Numbered from the stretch's first letter, positions 46,559 through 55,836 are shown. The stretch is 64,000 nucleotides of DNA from DASSUW01 sp963844205 (GCA_963844205.1 CAWJNK010000012.1:496001-560000); one strand, 5' to 3'. Numbers and translations: made by a program. Notes: generated by a model from the sequence alone, not told the origin.

Positions 46559-47411
46559 GGCCGAGGTTCGGCTCCAGGCCGTAGAGCTCGAACGCGCCGA
46601 ACGCGTTGAAGCGCTCGTGGCCGGGGCCGTGGAAGTCGGCCGAGCCCGTGGTGAGGAGGCCGAGCCGCACGGCCGCATCGTGCAGGATCCGCGTCTGCTC
46701 GGCGTCGTGCGCGGCGTAGAACGCCTCGACGCCGTCGAGGCCCGCGTCGGCGAACGAGGCGAGCGTGGCCAGCGTCTCGTCGACGCGGTCGAGGTCCCAG
46801 AACGGATGCGCCCACACCGCGACGCCGCCGGCCGCGTGGATCACCTCGATCGCCTGCGGGACGGTCGGCCGGCTACGGGCGACGTAGGCGGCGGCGCCGG
46901 GGACGAGATAGGGCGGGAACAGCGCGTCGCGGCCGTCGATCCCCTCCTCGGCGAGGCGCTGCGCGTTCGCGGGGTGGGCGAGCACGGCGTCGGCCAGGTG
47001 CGGTCGGCCGATCGGCTTGCCGGCCGCGCGCCGGGCGGCGAGCGGCGTGTCGTCGAGCTCGAAGCCCAGCTCCCGCAGGCGGTCGGCCATCTGGTCGATC
47101 CGGCGCGCGCGGTCGCCGCGGAAGTCGTGCAGGGCGGCCTCGAGATCGGGGTCGCGCGGGTCCAGCTCGTACCCGAGGATGTGCAGGTCCTCGTGGGCGC
47201 CGTGCACGGCCGACAGCTCCGCGGCCGGCGACAACGTGACGCCCAGGCGCTCGGCGGCCTCCTGCGCCTCGGGCACGCCGTCGACCGTGTCGTGGTCGGT
47301 CAGCGCGAGCAGCCGCATGCCTGCGGCGGCCGCTCGCTCGACCACCTCGGCGGCGGGCAGCGTGCCGTCGGAGTGGACGGAGTGCGATTGCAGATCGAAG
47401 GTCGGCGGCAT
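46539..47411 (-). CDS. PHP-domain phosphoesterase
   Basis: 290 residues. Metal-binding motifs of the PHP family: FDLQSHSVHSDGTL at the N-terminus, LLALTDHDTVDGV, GVAVWAHPF and TTGSADFHGPGH. It is most like YciV/RnaAM-type enzymes that hydrolyse 3',5'-nucleoside bisphosphates or trim small RNAs. ATG 47411 starts MPPTFDLQ; the frame extends upstream without similarity. Divergent from the small membrane protein at 47467. Confidence 0.9.
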   Translation of the reverse strand: MPPTFDLQSHSVHSDGTLPAAEVVERAAAAGMRLLALTDHDTVDGVPEAQEAAERLGVTLSPAAELSAVHGAHEDLHILGYELDPRDPDLEAALHDFRGDRARRIDQMADRLRELGFELDDTPLAARRAAGKPIGRPHLADAVLAHPANAQRLAEEGIDGRDALFPPYLVPGAAAYVARSRPTVPQAIEVIHAAGGVAVWAHPFWDLDRVDETLATLASFADAGLDGVEAFYAAHDAEQTRILHDAAVRLGLLTTGSADFHGPGHERFNAFGAFELYGLEPNLGPIGARA

Positions 47412-47466
47412 GGGATTGCAGTCTGGCGGGAAGCCTTCGACGGGAACCCTCATGTGGAGGTAGGAA

Positions 47467-47973
47467 ATGTCAACCGGATTGATCATCGCGATCGTCGTGG
47501 TCGCGCTCATCCTGCTCGTGCTGTTCGCGTTCGTGCTGCCGCGCGCCCGTCGCACGGCGCAGGTGAAGGCCCGTGAACGCGAGCTCGAGCAGCGCCGCGA
47601 GCGCGTGGCGGAGGAGCATCGAACCGAGGCCGAGGAGCGCCGCGGCATGGCCGAACGGGCCGAGCAGAAGGCGCAGATGGCCGAGGCCGAGGCCAAGCGC
47701 GAACGCGCTGAGGCGGAGCTGCGCGAGCAGCGCGCCCAGATGCACGAGCAGGGCAGAGCGGACCACGAGCTGATCGACGAGTCCGAGCGCGACCGGTTCG
47801 CCGGCACGTCGGCGATGCGCGACGACGCCGCCGTCGGCGACGAGGACCGGCCGATGCACGAGCCCGCCACCGAGTACGAGCAGGGCCGGGTGGACGAGGC
47901 CAGCGAGCGCGAGGCGCGCTTCGCCCGCTCGCCCGAGTCCGAGCGGACCGAGGACCCCACCCGCCGCGCCTAG
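47467..47973 (+). CDS. Small membrane-anchored coiled-coil protein
   Basis: 168 residues. One N-terminal membrane helix (GLIIAIVVVALILLVLFAFVL), then a highly charged coiled coil (about 35-100, repeats of E-R-A and EQR) and a disordered acidic tail. Good ribosome site GGAGG. No enzyme motif; similar layouts occur in cell-envelope scaffold proteins. Ends inside the convergent GGDEF-EAL gene. Confidence 0.75.
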   Translation: MSTGLIIAIVVVALILLVLFAFVLPRARRTAQVKARERELEQRRERVAEEHRTEAEERRGMAERAEQKAQMAEAEAKRERAEAELREQRAQMHEQGRADHELIDESERDRFAGTSAMRDDAAVGDEDRPMHEPATEYEQGRVDEASEREARFARSPESERTEDPTRRA

Positions 47974-50051
47974 CGCAGCGTCTTCTCGCGCTGCAGCAGC
48001 GCCGCTGCGTCCTGTGGGCGCAGCGGCGCGCTGACGTGGAAGCCCTGGGCGAACTCGCAGCCGAGCAGCTTGAGGTGGTCGAGTTGGCCGGCGGTCTCCA
48101 CGCCCTCAGCGATCACCTCGAGCCCGAGGTTGTGGGCGAGGCCGACGAGCGCCTTCACGATCTCGAACGAGCCCGGCTCCCGGCCCATGCCGATCACGAG
48201 CGCGCGGTGGATCTTCACCGCGTCGCCCGGGAAGCCGTGCAGGAGCCGCAGCGATGACGCGCCGGTCCCGAAGTCGTCGATGTGCGACCGGACGCCGTAC
48301 GCGTCGAGCGCGTGGCGCAGGACGCGCTGGACGGCCTCCGGCTCGCGGCTGAGCGCGCTCTCCTTGACCTCGAGGCGGAGGGCCCGGGCGTCCAGGCCGG
48401 TGTCCCGAAGCACCGCGTGCAGCGACTCGCCGAACTCGGGGTCCACGAGCTGGCGCTGCGACACGTTGACGCCGATGGTGAGGCCGGCGCCGCCGGGGAG
48501 CTCGCGCCAGGCGGCGAGCTGGCTGCAGGCCTCGCGCATGATCCAGCGGCCGAGCGGCACGATCAGGCCGGTCTCCTCCGCGATCGGCACGAACTCCGAG
48601 GGCTCGATGAGGCCCTGGTGGTCGGGCCAGCGGCACAGCGCCTCGAAGCCGACGATGCGGCCCGTGGCCGCCTGCACGATCGGCTGGTAGGCGACCTCGA
48701 GCCGCCGCTCCTCGATCGCCTTGCGCAGCTCGCTCTCCATGTCGAGCCGCCGCATCACCTGCTCGTGCATGCGGCCGTCGAACACGGCGTGGCGACCCTT
48801 CCCGTCGGCCTTCGCGCGGTACATCGCGACGTCGGCGTCGCGCAGGACGGTCTCCGGCGCGGCGTCGGACTCCGCGAGGGCGATGCCGATGCTGGCGTCG
48901 ATGTGCAGGTCGCGGTCGTCGATCTCGAACGGGGTCTTGAGCGTCGCGTGGACGCGCTCAGCGACGAGCGCGGCCTCGTGCACGTCCGACACGCCGTCGA
49001 GCAGCACCGTGAACTCGTCGCCGCCGAGGCGGGCGACGGTGTCCGGCGGCCGGACGGCGCTCTCGAGCCGGCGGGCGACGGCCTTGAGCAGCTCGTCGCC
49101 GACGTGGTGCCCGAGCGAGTCGTTGACCAGCTTGAAGCGGTCGAGGTCGAGGAACAGCACGGCGGCGGCGGCCGCGGGCGTCGAGCGCTGGGCGCGCCGG
49201 ATCGCCTGGTCGAGGCGGTCGAGGAACAGGACGCGGTTGGGCAGGCCGGTCAGCGCGTCGTGCAGCGCGTCGTGCTGGAGGCGCTGCTCGGCCTTCTTGC
49301 GGTCGGTGACGTCGGTCTGGCTGCCGACGACGCGGATCGCGTTGCCGCTCCCGTCGCGCACCGCCATCCCGCGCGCGAGCATCCAGCGGTACGAGCCGTC
49401 GCGATGCTGCATGCGGTGCTCGTGCTCGAAGTGGTGGCTGGCGCCGGTCAGGTGGGCGTCGAGCGCCTGTGTGAGCGCCGCCCGGTCGTCGGGGTGGACG
49501 CGGCCGAGCCACTCGCCGCGGGCGTCGCCGAGCTCGGGATCGGTGTAGCCGAGCATCTGCTTCCAGCGCGGCGAGAAGTACAGGCGGTCGCGGCGAACGT
49601 CCCAGTCCCACAGGCCGTCGTTGGCGCCCTGCATCGCGAGCGCGTGGCGCTGCTCGGACTCGGCCAGGCGGGCGAGCGCGTGCTGGTGCGTGATCGCGTA
49701 GCGGAGCGCCCGCTCGAGCAGGTCGAGGTTCGTGACGTACTCGGCCACGCCCGCCTCGGCCGCGGCGAGCTCGAGCGCGCGGTCGGGCTCGTCGTCGAGC
49801 AGCAGGACGGGAGTGTGCGGGCAGTGCGCGAGGATGTCGGTGGCGAGCTCGAGCCCGCCGGGATGTGCGGCGATCAGGAACGCGTCGTGCGGGTGCTCGT
49901 GGAGCGCGGCGCGGGCGGCGTCGGCGGTCGTCACCCAGTGGATCTCGCAGCGCGGCCGCTCGATCCGGTTCAGCGTCTCGCGCACCGGCGCATGCGCGGG
50001 TTCGTGCTCCTGGACGACCAGGACCGTGACGGACGTGGGCAGCGGGGTCAT
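47970..50051 (-). CDS. Pseudoreceiver-PAS-GGDEF-EAL cyclic-di-GMP protein
   Basis: 693 residues. The N-terminal receiver-like domain (about 5-125) lacks the phosphoacceptor aspartate (reads AFLIAAHPGG). A PAS domain follows (about 140-265, GLWDWDVRRDRLYFSPRW), a GGDEF domain with intact RLGGDEF (about 270-430), and an EAL domain with FEALCRW, NVSQRQL, EVKESAL, DDFGTG and EGVET all intact. Both synthesis and breakdown of cyclic-di-GMP are therefore possible. ATG 50051 overlaps the response-regulator stop, making a two-gene unit. Confidence 0.95.
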   Translation of the reverse strand: MTPLPTSVTVLVVQEHEPAHAPVRETLNRIERPRCEIHWVTTADAARAALHEHPHDAFLIAAHPGGLELATDILAHCPHTPVLLLDDEPDRALELAAAEAGVAEYVTNLDLLERALRYAITHQHALARLAESEQRHALAMQGANDGLWDWDVRRDRLYFSPRWKQMLGYTDPELGDARGEWLGRVHPDDRAALTQALDAHLTGASHHFEHEHRMQHRDGSYRWMLARGMAVRDGSGNAIRVVGSQTDVTDRKKAEQRLQHDALHDALTGLPNRVLFLDRLDQAIRRAQRSTPAAAAAVLFLDLDRFKLVNDSLGHHVGDELLKAVARRLESAVRPPDTVARLGGDEFTVLLDGVSDVHEAALVAERVHATLKTPFEIDDRDLHIDASIGIALAESDAAPETVLRDADVAMYRAKADGKGRHAVFDGRMHEQVMRRLDMESELRKAIEERRLEVAYQPIVQAATGRIVGFEALCRWPDHQGLIEPSEFVPIAEETGLIVPLGRWIMREACSQLAAWRELPGGAGLTIGVNVSQRQLVDPEFGESLHAVLRDTGLDARALRLEVKESALSREPEAVQRVLRHALDAYGVRSHIDDFGTGASSLRLLHGFPGDAVKIHRALVIGMGREPGSFEIVKALVGLAHNLGLEVIAEGVETAGQLDHLKLLGCEFAQGFHVSAPLRPQDAAALLQREKTLR

Positions 50052-50530
50052 TCGTGTGGGAGCGCCGCTGCCTCGAGCCAGTACGCGGTGAAGACCTTCA
50101 TGAGCTTGACGAGGGCGAGGAAGGTGACGGGCTTGGTGATGACGGTGTTCGCGCCGGCGTCGTAGGCGGCGGCGACCTGCTCGGGTTCGGGATGGCGTGC
50201 GAGGACGACCACCGGGATGCGGCGGAGTTCGGCATTGCACTTGATGGTCCGGACGGCATCGAGCGCGCCGGTCTCCGAGTCCGGCAGATCGAGGTCGATC
50301 AGGACGAGCTGAGGAGACGGGCCGAGCTCGTCGGTGAGGTAGCTGTCGAGCTCGCGGAGCGTGCTGACCGTGCGGAGGTCGCACGGCCCGGTGCCTTCGA
50401 GCAGCGCGTCGCGCAACTGGGCGCAAGCATCGCCATCGGCGTCTGCGAGCAGCACCGTGGGCACCAAGGGCACGCTGATCATCCGTCCCGGGTCCGCCGT
50501 TCCGGAGACCGTCCGTGGCCGCCGTGTCAT
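50048..50530 (-). CDS. Single-domain response regulator
   Basis: 160 residues, Rcp1-like receiver. Phosphoacceptor in LVLIDLDLPDSETGALDAV, conserved lysine in TVITKPVTFLALVKLM. It has no output domain. Translationally coupled with the GGDEF-EAL gene, whose own receiver is dead, so the phosphorylated partner may signal through this separate protein. ATG 50530 is given; ATG 50482 (MISVPLVPTVLLAD) is an equally good start. Confidence 0.9.
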   Translation of the reverse strand: MTRRPRTVSGTADPGRMISVPLVPTVLLADADGDACAQLRDALLEGTGPCDLRTVSTLRELDSYLTDELGPSPQLVLIDLDLPDSETGALDAVRTIKCNAELRRIPVVVLARHPEPEQVAAAYDAGANTVITKPVTFLALVKLMKVFTAYWLEAAALPHE

Positions 50531-50741
50531 CTGTCCCGTCCTAGCTCCTGTGCTTCTGGGGCAGCATCGGTGCTGCCCTGTTCGACGAGCCTATGCGGAC
50601 TTTCGACCGGCGGGGAGCGGCAATCGGCGGATGTACGACGGAACTGGTCGGTTGTTCAGGTTTGTGATCCGGGTGGGGCGGAGCGGCGCATTCGGGGCGT
50701 GCTGCCCCAGCCTGTCCGGCGCTACCCTTGCACCCGCCCCG

Positions 50742-50814
50742 CCGACGTAGCTCAGCTGGTAGAGCACTTCACTCGTAATGAAGGGGTCGCCGGTTCGAGT
50801 CCGGCCGTCGGCTT
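50742..50814 (+). tRNA. tRNA-Thr (anticodon CGT)
   Basis: 73-nt cloverleaf: acceptor GCCGACG/CGTCGGC, D arm GTAGCTCAGCTGGTAGAGC, anticodon stem CTTCA/TGAAG with loop CTCGTAA (anticodon CGT), T arm GCCGG-TTCGAGT-CCGGC, discriminator T, no encoded CCA. The 3' half is repeated at 55626 and 59950. Confidence 0.96.
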
Positions 50815-50843
50815 CGCGCGACAGAGCGGTCACCGCGTACAGA

Positions 50844-50880
50844 GAGAGGGGCCGGTGTCCCGGCCCCTCTCGCGTCTTTT
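50844..50880 (+). terminator. Intrinsic terminator of tRNA-Thr
   Basis: 12-bp stem GAGAGGGGCCGG (50844-50855) with its complement (50860-50871), 4-base loop, followed by GCGTCTTTT. It also lies just beyond the stop of the convergent surface-protein gene. Confidence 0.88.
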
Positions 50881-50895
50881 GAGTGTTGCCTCCTT

Positions 50896-53800
50896 CTACG
50901 GTGTCGGCGGGAAGAGCGGCGCGACGTCGGGCAGCTCGATCGTCGCCCCGAGGTTCGGGTTGGCCGGCAGGTCGCCGTATGAGGCGCCGCCGATGGCGCA
51001 CAGGTCGGCTTCCGTGACGCCCTTGAGGGCGAGGTCGGCCGGGACCTCCGTGATCGTCTCCTTCTGCTCGCCGTTCAGCATCACGGTGCTGTCCACCAGC
51101 TCCTCCGGATTGACCGAGTCGTTGCAGGTGATCACGATCACCTTGAACAGCTGCTCGTTGACGAACACCGGCGGGTTGGTCGTGTTGCTCGGGTTCGCGA
51201 CAGTGAGCTCGACCGTCTGGGAGTTGGGATCGCCCGCGTAGCCCGGAGGCGGCGAGGTCTCCGTGATCCGGTAGCGGCCCAGCACGAGGTGGTCGAGCTG
51301 GAACTCGCCCGCGTCCGGGTCGGCGTCCGGCGCGGAGTTGTCCAGGACGGTGACGCAGACGTCCGGGGTGATGTCGTCGAACTCGCCGGTGGCGCTGTTG
51401 AAGTCGTGCGTCCGGCAGACCTCGAACGTGGCTCCGCCGAGCAGGTTCCCGTCCTGGTCGTGCTTGAGCCACCGCAGCGTGCCGTCGACGAACACCTTGT
51501 TCGCGTTGCCGCTGTTCGGCGCGCCCGTGCCCGTGGTGCGGATCAGGGTCACGCCGTCGAGGACCCATGTCGACGACGCCTGGATGTCGACGCTGCCGGC
51601 GGTGCTGCTCGTGATCTGGGCCGAGCACTGGCCGTCGGCGCCCGTCGTGCAGGTGCTCACACCGCCCACGAACACCGCCCCGGCCGTGTTGTTGAGCAGG
51701 GTGAACGTGACCGTCGCGCCCGAGACCGGGTCGAAGCCGTCCGGCGCCAGGCCGTCGTCCTCCTCGACCGTGGCCGCGAGCGTATGCGTCTCCGTGATCC
51801 CGTTCGTGTCCGTCGGCGGGTTGATCGAGATCCTGCCGTCCACGAACCGCTTGTTGGCGTCGGCGCTGTTGGGCACGCCGGTGCCTGTGGTGCGGATCAG
51901 CTCGACGCCGTCGACGGTGAACGTCGACGTCGCGCGGATGTCGACGCTGCCGGCGGTGTCGCTCGTGATCTGGATCGAGCACTTGCCGTCCACGCCGGTG
52001 ACGCAGGTGTTGTCACCTGCCGGGACGAAGACGGCGTTCGCGGTGTTGTTCAGCAGGCTGAACGTGACCGTCGCGTCCGGGACCGGCGCGAAGCCGTCGA
52101 CGCCGTCACCGGTCGTGGCGGGCAGGCCGTCGTCCCGCTCGACCGTGGCGGTGACCGTGTGATCGTCCGTGATCTCGTTCGTATCGACCAGCGGGCTCAC
52201 GGAGATCCTGCCGTTGACGAACCGCTTGTTGGCGTCGGCGCTGTTGGGCGCGCCGGTGCCCGTGGTGCGGGTCAGGCTCACGCCGTCGACGTTGAAGGTT
52301 GACGTCGCGCGGATGTCGACGCTGCCGGTGGTGTTGCTCGTGATCTGGATCGAGCACGTGCCGTCGGCGCCCGTGACGCAGGTGTTCACACCGTCCACGA
52401 ACACCGCCCCCGCCGTGTTGCTCAGCAGGGTGAACGTGACCGTCGCGCCCGAGACCGGGTCGAAGCCGTCGGGCGCCAGGCCGTCGTCCTCCTCGACCGT
52501 GGCGGTGATCGTGTGATGGTCCGTGATCTCGTTCGTATCGACCAGCGGGCTCACGGAGATCCTGCCGTTGACGAACCGCTTGTTGGCATCGGCGCTGTTG
52601 GGCACGCCGGTGCCCGTCGTGCGGATCAGCTCGACGCCGCCGACGCTGTAGGTCGACGTCGCGCGGATATCGACGCTGCCGGTCGTGTTGCTCGTGATCT
52701 GGATCGAGCACTTGCCGTCTGCGCCCGTGACGCACGTGTTCACGCCCGGCGGCACGAAGACGGCGCCCGCGGTGTTGTTCAGCAGGCTGAACGTGACCGT
52801 CGCGTCCGAGACCGGCGCGAAGCCGTCGACGCCGTCACCGGTCGTGGCGGGCAGGCCGTCGTCCTGCTCGACCGTGGCGGTGACCGTGTGCTCGTCCGTG
52901 ATCTCGTTCGTATCGACCAGCGGGCTCACGGAGATCCTGCCGTCGACCCACCGCTTCATCGCCGGCCCCGAGTTGGGCGCGACGCCGTCGGTGCTCACAG
53001 CGAGCACCGTTCCTTCCGACAGCGTCACGCTCGCGCTCGCCGAGACGGTCGTCACACCGGGCAAAGCGGACGTGATCGTCAGCGTGCACTCACCATTTGC
53101 GTTCGTGGTGCACGTGTTGTCGCCGTTGACGAAGCTGCCCGGGCCGCTGGTGATCGTCCCGGTGACCTCCACGCCGGCGGCCGGCCCGAGGCTGAAGCCG
53201 GTGCTCGGGTCCTCCTTTTGCACCTTGACGGTGAGGACGTGCTGTTGATTGACCTCGTTAGTGTCTGTCGGAGGCGCAATCGAGATCCGCGCCGAGCAGG
53301 GGGTGAACGACCCGGTCACGAAGTCCTTCAGCACCGCGTCCACCGACGGCGACGAGCGCGTCTCGGCCAGGAAGCTCGAGAAGCAGCCCGCCAGTCCGAG
53401 CGCGGACAGGTTCACGCCGCCCTCGAAGAAGCCGCCGGGCGGGATCGTGCCCGACGGGCCCGACTTCGGCGTGTACGGCCACGCTGGCTGGATACCAGCG
53501 CCGTTCACGGTGGCGCAAGCGTTGTGCGTTGCGCCTGCGGCGATGGCGTCGCAGTCGGCGGGCGTGCCCGCTGGCCCGAGGGTCACGCTCTGCAGCGTGC
53601 CGTTCGTGTCCCCGCCACTGCCGACCCACTCAAACGCCTTGATGGTGCTCACCGCGCCGCCGTTGGTGAACTCGCTCAGGATCAGGAGGTCGCCGACGGA
53701 ATGCACTCCCGAGAACGTCCCGTTCGGGTTCAGCGACACCGGGCTCTTGAAGAACCAGAAGCCCAGGTTCGCCGAGCCGTTCTGGGCGAATCGGTCGGCG

Positions 53801-54231
53801 CCGAAATACAGGACCGCCTGCGGGCTCGAACCCCCGGTCGAGTACAGCGTCGCATACGCGTTCGTGAGCTCGTCCTTGTCCGGCACCGAGCCGCTCGAGT
53901 GTTGCCACTGGGTGATGTCGAGGTCGTCCTTCGAGCCCCCGCCGGTGAAGATCGTCTCGTTCGCCGGGTCGGTGACGAACGTACAAGCGATGCCGATCGT
54001 GTCGCAGGCGCCGGCCTGCTCGTCGGCAAAGACTTGATCCCAGTCGTCGCCCGCTCCCACACCATTGACGGTGTTGTTGTCGAGCTCGAACAGGCCCAGG
54101 TCATGGACCGCTCGCGCCGCCCCCACCGACAGCAGGGCCACCAGCGCCGCGACGAGGATCGGCGCGAGCACGAGGCGCCCTGTTCGCCGACTGCCCTTCG
54201 GACCGATGAATCGTCGAATGAATCGTTTCAT
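50896..54231 (-). CDS. Giant secreted protein with tandem Ig-like repeats
   Basis: 1111 residues. Signal peptide 1-41 (basic MKRFIRRFIGPKGSRRTGR, then hydrophobic, ending GAARA). A unique N-terminal domain spans about 42-330. A run of Big/invasin-type Ig-like repeats follows, each starting with an ISVSPLVDTNEITD-like motif and containing NTCVTGADGKCSIQITSNTTG. Near the C-terminus is a prealbumin-like (SpaA/Cna-B) domain (LVLGRYRITETSPPPGY). There is no LPxTG sorting motif and no C-terminal membrane helix, so anchoring is unclear. A GAAGGAG ribosome site precedes ATG 54231. Probably a cell-surface or secreted adhesin-like or biofilm protein. Confidence 0.88.
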   Translation of the reverse strand: MKRFIRRFIGPKGSRRTGRLVLAPILVAALVALLSVGAARAVHDLGLFELDNNTVNGVGAGDDWDQVFADEQAGACDTIGIACTFVTDPANETIFTGGGSKDDLDITQWQHSSGSVPDKDELTNAYATLYSTGGSSPQAVLYFGADRFAQNGSANLGFWFFKSPVSLNPNGTFSGVHSVGDLLILSEFTNGGAVSTIKAFEWVGSGGDTNGTLQSVTLGPAGTPADCDAIAAGATHNACATVNGAGIQPAWPYTPKSGPSGTIPPGGFFEGGVNLSALGLAGCFSSFLAETRSSPSVDAVLKDFVTGSFTPCSARISIAPPTDTNEVNQQHVLTVKVQKEDPSTGFSLGPAAGVEVTGTITSGPGSFVNGDNTCTTNANGECTLTITSALPGVTTVSASASVTLSEGTVLAVSTDGVAPNSGPAMKRWVDGRISVSPLVDTNEITDEHTVTATVEQDDGLPATTGDGVDGFAPVSDATVTFSLLNNTAGAVFVPPGVNTCVTGADGKCSIQITSNTTGSVDIRATSTYSVGGVELIRTTGTGVPNSADANKRFVNGRISVSPLVDTNEITDHHTITATVEEDDGLAPDGFDPVSGATVTFTLLSNTAGAVFVDGVNTCVTGADGTCSIQITSNTTGSVDIRATSTFNVDGVSLTRTTGTGAPNSADANKRFVNGRISVSPLVDTNEITDDHTVTATVERDDGLPATTGDGVDGFAPVPDATVTFSLLNNTANAVFVPAGDNTCVTGVDGKCSIQITSDTAGSVDIRATSTFTVDGVELIRTTGTGVPNSADANKRFVDGRISINPPTDTNGITETHTLAATVEEDDGLAPDGFDPVSGATVTFTLLNNTAGAVFVGGVSTCTTGADGQCSAQITSSTAGSVDIQASSTWVLDGVTLIRTTGTGAPNSGNANKVFVDGTLRWLKHDQDGNLLGGATFEVCRTHDFNSATGEFDDITPDVCVTVLDNSAPDADPDAGEFQLDHLVLGRYRITETSPPPGYAGDPNSQTVELTVANPSNTTNPPVFVNEQLFKVIVITCNDSVNPEELVDSTVMLNGEQKETITEVPADLALKGVTEADLCAIGGASYGDLPANPNLGATIELPDVAPLFPPTP
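51480..52960. repeat. Tandem near-identical repeats inside the surface-protein gene
   Basis: Equivalent points of successive units fall at 51796, 52171, 52525 and 52900, spacings of 375, 354 and 375 bp. Long and short forms alternate (with or without a seven-residue insertion around LPATTGDGV), so the array looks like a duplicated two-unit block. Confidence 0.85.
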
Positions 54232-54234
54232 TAC

Positions 54235-55155
54235 GATTCTCCTTCACTGACAAAGACTTGGCGACGAAGACCGAGCTGGGTCGATTCAGTGAAACGACAC
54301 GCGGTCAGTCCGTCGTCCGAGCACACCGCAGTTTTCGGGCCCCTCGAGTCCCGAGCACGCAGCAAACACTCCCCCGCTGTACAGGCGGGTCAAAGGTGGT
54401 TGCATCCGCTCATCCCAAGGGATGAGCGTTTTTTGGCCGTTCGCCGGTCGGTAAAACGGTGAGAACAGCCGTCTTCGACGTCGGTCGGTAGGCGCCCACG
54501 TGTGCCCGAGATCCGCCGTCAGAGAAAGCTGAGCGGCGGACTACGGGCACACCGGCGCTGCCACCGGCCGCCGTCCGGCGTCGCGATCGCGACACCCGAG
54601 GGCATGGTGCCCTCACCACACCACGCTGGGCCTAGCACCAAAGGTCTCCTTCGTCCAGTCGGACCCTCTCACCGGTGGCGGGACATTGTCAAGGGCGTGC
54701 GAAGGCCGCCTTGATCGACCACGCGGTGCGGCAGGCGAATTCCCTCACTAACCCTCAGGCGTCGTTTCACACCGTCTTTGGGAGGAATGGAATGTCGGGC
54801 TCGGCGCAGGTCAGCGTACGGACGGAGGGTTGACCGTGCGAGCCCGCCGCCGGGACAGCGTCGGCCCTGAACCGAGAGCATCGCGGCCCCCAAGCGCTTT
54901 GAAGAAATGCCGGGCCCGGCAGCGATCTGGGACAGGACGAAGGAACCCAATCGCCCGGGCCCGGCAGCGCTCCACTTTACTGCCGAGCGGACGACTTCCC
55001 GCCGGCGCTTCAGCTCCGCGTAGCCGGTCGCCGACGCCATGGACTCGGTGTCGGGGGGTTGCGATGCCGGTGACGTAGACGCACGCCACCGGGCCGACGA
55101 AGCCGTCAGCGTGCCGCGCCGCTCATGCGGCCAAGGCGCGCTGCGGCCTGAGGGC
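54235..55155. other. Long gene-poor stretch inside element 1
   Basis: About 920 bp without a convincing gene on either strand; open frames here lack family similarity and start signals. It holds the ribosome site and presumed promoter of the surface-protein gene, an orphan plus-strand terminator (54407-54434) and two copies of CCGGGCCCGGCAGCG (about 54910 and 54957). Composition is less GC-skewed by codon position than genuine genes nearby. Confidence 0.6.
54407..54434 (+). terminator. Orphan intrinsic terminator
   Basis: Stem CGCTCATCC (54407-54415) with GGATGAGCG (54420-54428), loop CAAG, then six T (54429-54434): a textbook Rho-independent terminator on the plus strand. No plus-strand gene precedes it for several kilobases, so it may end a small RNA that starts after 54235. 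Confidence 0.8.
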
Positions 55156-55518
55156 TCAGAGCTCGCTGGCTTCGTCCTCGACGAGCGGGTTCGTCTGGTC
55201 GACGAGCTTGTGTGCCGCGAGGGCCTCGGCGTCGGCCGCGAACTCGGTTCGCTTGGCGAGGCGCGCCTGGACGAACACGAGGTCGCCGTCCGTGACGTCG
55301 CTGACGTCGCGCGCCAGGTCGCCGTTCGTGTCGGTGACGACCACCTTGGCGTCGGCGAAGTCGAACGTCACGGTCTCGCCGACGAAGCCGCCCTTGCCCA
55401 ACACCGCCGACCGCCGGGCCGTTCGCGCGTTTACAGCGGCAGAAGCAGCAGTAACCGTCCGGGCCGCGGGCGCGTCGCCACACCGGATCGGGTTCCGGTG
55501 CCCGATACGTGACCGCAT
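55156..55518 (-). pseudogene. Remnant of a secreted repeat/stalk-type protein
   Basis: The last about 75 residues (GKGGFVGETVTFDFADAKVVV, GDLVFVQARLAKRTEFAADAEALAAHKLVDQ) show strong coding bias and resemble the C-terminal repeat unit of secreted proteins common in Solirubrobacterales. The first 45 residues from any start are arginine-rich and look non-coding, and no signal peptide exists. I therefore take it as the 3' remnant of a larger gene, cut by a rearrangement just inside the element end at 55626. Confidence 0.5.
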
Positions 55519-55836
55519 CGCGCCGGATCGGCCCGCATCCTAGTCGGCTGGCGCGCGGCCTCGAGCCGGCGCGATCCAAGCAGCTATGCGGGCTGCGCGC
55601 CATCAGACACTGACGCGCGCCGCCCCTCGTAATGAAGGGGTCGCCGGTTCGAGTCCGGCCGTCGGCTTCAACGAGAAAGCCCCGCTCAGACAGGGTTTTC
55701 TACGCACCTTCCGTCCTGCCACGCCATCGGGATCCAGAACGGATCGACGAGCGGCGTCGCGCTCGCCGCGGCATGGCGCCATCCGCGGACCTGGCCGACG
55801 GTAACGTCCCCCGAGGTCGCGCAGCTCGCAGCATCG
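55519..55836. other. Gene-free junction region around the second tRNA fragment
   Basis: 318 bp with no gene on either strand. It holds the 44-bp tRNA-Thr repeat, followed by an imperfect stem (GAAAGCCC with GGGTTTTC, about 55674-55702) resembling a worn terminator, and the presumed promoter of the membrane-protein gene. Confidence 0.6.
55626..55669 (+). repeat. Copy of the tRNA-Thr 3' half (att-like site B)
   Basis: 44 bp identical to 50773-50816: from the anticodon loop (CTCGTAA) through the T arm and acceptor 3' strand to GGCTTC. There is no 5' half, so it cannot make a tRNA. Confidence 0.95.

Larger units (their letters stand above)
50773..55669. mobile_element. Putative integrated element 1 (tRNA-Thr 3' half at both ends)
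   Basis: Bounded by two identical 44-bp copies of the tRNA-Thr 3' half (50773-50816, within the tRNA, and 55626-55669). Such a repeat is what site-specific integration into a tRNA gene leaves behind. Inside are a large repeat surface protein on the minus strand, an orphan terminator and a gene remnant. No integrase, excisionase or replication gene is visible, so it is a decayed element or one mobilised in trans. Confidence 0.55.

Noticed and set aside
54900..54970. CCGGGCCCGGCAGCG repeat as element terminus, because GGGCCCGGCA also occurs just before fragment C (about 59935)
   Set aside because: The match is short and pure G/C; chance occurrence in this background is likely and no target duplication is seen.
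55626..55669. Additional tRNA genes at 55626 and 59950
   Set aside because: Only the 3' half is present; there is no acceptor 5' strand or D arm, so no cloverleaf can form.
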